The translations under genes and the position numbers were made by a program. Shown here in pieces: positions 10,047-11,773 of a stretch of 11,773 bases of DNA (position 1 is its first letter; every line of letters starts with the position of its first letter). The stretch is taken from NCBI GenBank assembly GCA_002441265.1, contig DJVQ01000048.1:20171-31943 (forward strand), written 5' to 3'. The stretch is from Syntrophaceae bacterium UBA6252. GTDB taxonomy: Bacteria; Desulfobacterota; Syntrophia; Syntrophales; UBA6807. The notes under the pieces were generated by a model. It was given only the letters and a program-made list of their open reading frames with translations. It had not been told where the DNA came from and searched no databases.

Positions 10047-11773
10047 ATGCCCCCACGGAGAGACATCAAGAAAGTCCTGATCATCGGATCCGGCCCCATC
10101 GTCATCGGACAGGCCTGCGAGTTCGATTATTCGGGAACCCAGGCCTGCAAGGCCCTGAAGAAGCTCGGTTACGACGTGGTCCTCGTGAACTCCAACCCCG
10201 CGACGATCATGACGGACCCGGAAATGGCCGATGTGACGTACATCGAGCCCCTGAACGTCGAAACCCTGAAGGAAATCATCGAAAAGGAGCGCCCCGATGC
10301 CATTCTCCCCAACCTGGGGGGACAGACGGGGCTGAACCTCTCGTCGGAACTTTACCGGAAAGGCATTCTCGACGCCTTCAACGTGAAAGTGATCGGCGTG
10401 AACGTCGACGCCATCGAGCGGGGGGAAGACCGGATCGCCTTCAAGGAAACGATGAACCGCCTGGGTATCGAAATGCCCAGGAGCAGTCCCGCCTACACCG
10501 TCGAAGAGGCGGAGGGCATCGCCGAGGAACTGGGGTATCCCGTGGTGGTCCGGCCGGCCTACACGCTCGGGGGGACGGGCGGGGGGCTCGTCTACAACCG
10601 GGAAGAGCTTCAGGTGGTCTCGAGCCGGGGGATCTCGGCGAGCATGATCGGCCAGATCCTCATCGAGGAGTCCGTTCTCGGATGGGAGGAACTGGAACTC
10701 GAGGTCGTCCGGGACGCGAAAAACCAGATGATCACCGTGTGTTTCATCGAAAACGTGGATCCCATGGGCATCCACACGGGGGATTCCTACTGCACCGCCC
10801 CCATGCTCACGATTTCCGAAGAACTCCAGGAGAGGCTGCAGAAGCACTCCTATGACATCGTGGAAGCCATTCAGGTGATCGGAGGAACGAACGTCCAGTT
10901 CGCCCACGACCCCGACACGGGGCGGGTGGTGGTCATCGAGATCAATCCCCGCACCTCCCGGTCGTCGGCCCTGGCGTCGAAGGCGACGGGCTTCCCCATC
11001 GCCATGATTTCCGCCATGCTTGCCGCCGGCCTGACCCTCGACGAGATTCCCTACTGGAAAGAAGGCACCCTTGAAAAGTACCGGCCCTCCGGGGATTACG
11101 TGGTCGTGAAATTCGCCCGCTGGGCTTTCGAGAAGTTCCCGGGTTCCGAGGACGTCCTCGGCACGCAGATGCGTGCCGTGGGAGAGGTCATGAGCATCGG
11201 GAAGACCTACAAGGAGGCCTTCCAGAAGGCCGTCCGCTCCCTGGAAATCAACCGGTACGGTCTCGGTTTCGCGAAGGATTTCCATCAGAAAACGGCGGAG
11301 GAACTCCTGAAGCTTCTCGGCAGGCCGTCGAGCGAGAGGCAGTTCATCCTCTATGAGGCCCTTCGCAAGGGGGTTCCCGTGGAGGAGCTCTATCAGAGAA
11401 CCCGGATCAAACGGTGGTTCCTGGAGCAGATGAAGGAACTGGTCGACCTGGAGGAGGAGATCCTCCGGTTCAAGGGAAAACCCCTTCCCGACAATCTGCT
11501 GATCCGGGCGAAGAAGGACGGCTTTTCCGACCGGTACCTGGCGGGCCTCACGGGGACGAGGGAAAGGGACATCCGGAAACGGCGGGCCGCGCTGGGCGTC
11601 GTTCACTGCTGGGAGCCCGTTCCCGTGAGCGGCGTGGAAGACGCCGCCTATTACTATTCCACGTACAATGGCAGGGACCTGGTTCCCGCGACGGGAAAAC
11701 GGAAGGTCATCGTTCTCGGCGGGGGACCCAACCGCATCGGCCAGGGGATCGAGTTCGACTACTGCTGCTGCCA
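10047..11773 (+). CDS. carB: Carbamoyl-phosphate synthase large subunit, N-terminal part (cut by window edge)
   Basis: The first 575 residues of an enzyme usually about 1,070 long. It makes carbamoyl phosphate from bicarbonate, ammonia (from the CarA glutaminase) and two ATP, feeding pyrimidine and arginine synthesis. Seen here are the preATP-grasp segment with IIGSGPIVIGQACEFDYSG (12-30) and LGGQTGLNLS (90-99), and the first ATP-grasp domain with Arg129, RPAYTLGGTGGG (169-180), GDSYCTAP (245-252) and EINPRTSRSSALASKATG (298-315). The oligomerisation domain follows (about 400-550), and the second synthetase half starts at VIVLGGGPNRIGQGIEFDY (554-572). Key residues fall almost at E. coli numbering. 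The start is the ATG with AAAGGA 7 bases upstream. carA is not adjacent: dnaJ lies upstream, and the gene has its own promoter, so the two subunits appear to be encoded separately unless carA lies downstream. Confidence 0.97.
   Translation, partial: MPPRRDIKKVLIIGSGPIVIGQACEFDYSGTQACKALKKLGYDVVLVNSNPATIMTDPEMADVTYIEPLNVETLKEIIEKERPDAILPNLGGQTGLNLSSELYRKGILDAFNVKVIGVNVDAIERGEDRIAFKETMNRLGIEMPRSSPAYTVEEAEGIAEELGYPVVVRPAYTLGGTGGGLVYNREELQVVSSRGISASMIGQILIEESVLGWEELELEVVRDAKNQMITVCFIENVDPMGIHTGDSYCTAPMLTISEELQERLQKHSYDIVEAIQVIGGTNVQFAHDPDTGRVVVIEINPRTSRSSALASKATGFPIAMISAMLAAGLTLDEIPYWKEGTLEKYRPSGDYVVVKFARWAFEKFPGSEDVLGTQMRAVGEVMSIGKTYKEAFQKAVRSLEINRYGLGFAKDFHQKTAEELLKLLGRPSSERQFILYEALRKGVPVEELYQRTRIKRWFLEQMKELVDLEEEILRFKGKPLPDNLLIRAKKDGFSDRYLAGLTGTRERDIRKRRAALGVVHCWEPVPVSGVEDAAYYYSTYNGRDLVPATGKRKVIVLGGGPNRIGQGIEFDYCCC

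Noticed and set aside
9981..11606. 541-residue minus-strand open frame opposite carB
   Set aside because: carB is unambiguous on the plus strand; the antisense frame shows only the complement-biased composition.

Overview
The window is GC-rich bacterial chromosome with third codon positions strongly biased to G/C and an excess of CGG/CGC arginine codons. The proteins look like those of a deltaproteobacterium (Desulfobacterota, perhaps a Syntrophales-type lineage). That placement is from general resemblance: a CPWNRC-type radical SAM protein, the pcm/yqaA/nlpD order, and the 'ACGAAGCCGTC' intergenic repeats. No rRNA, tRNA, CRISPR, transposase, integrase or phage gene is visible. The genes are mostly housekeeping or broadly conserved.

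Left block (42-3444, minus strand): three tightly spaced genes, probably one operon. It is transcribed from a promoter at about 3470-3498 in the order phosphoglycerate-mutase-like protein, macrodomain protein, radical SAM protein. The first gene is the main surprise. It carries nearly every catalytic residue of cofactor-independent phosphoglycerate mutase (iPGM, GpmI), but the two halves of the protein are swapped, so it reads as a circular permutation in one uninterrupted frame. The block is bracketed by two inverted copies of an intergenic repeat (1-44 and 3501-3660). The outer copy supplies the stop codon of the radical SAM gene.

Middle block (3778-6982, plus strand): a run of overlapping or closely spaced genes. 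They are an unknown helical protein, protein-L-isoaspartate methyltransferase (pcm), a YqaA/DedA-type membrane protein, an NlpD-like LysM + degenerate LytM lipoprotein, and a metallo-beta-lactamase-fold (MBL) hydrolase. The order pcm-yqaA-nlpD recalls the surE-pcm-nlpD-rpoS neighbourhood of gammaproteobacteria, but here the unknown gene sits where surE would be.

Right block (7001-11773, plus strand): a third copy of the repeat is followed immediately by a good sigma70-type promoter, then a second MBL-fold hydrolase and purC. dnaJ follows with its own promoter and an 8-codon upstream ORF. carB comes last, from a near-consensus promoter, and runs off the right edge after 575 codons, without carA next to it.

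The strongest leads are the circularly permuted iPGM and the small repeat family. The repeat has a central hairpin with one compensatory base-pair change between copies. Two copies end within a few bases of the -35 box of the next gene's promoter.
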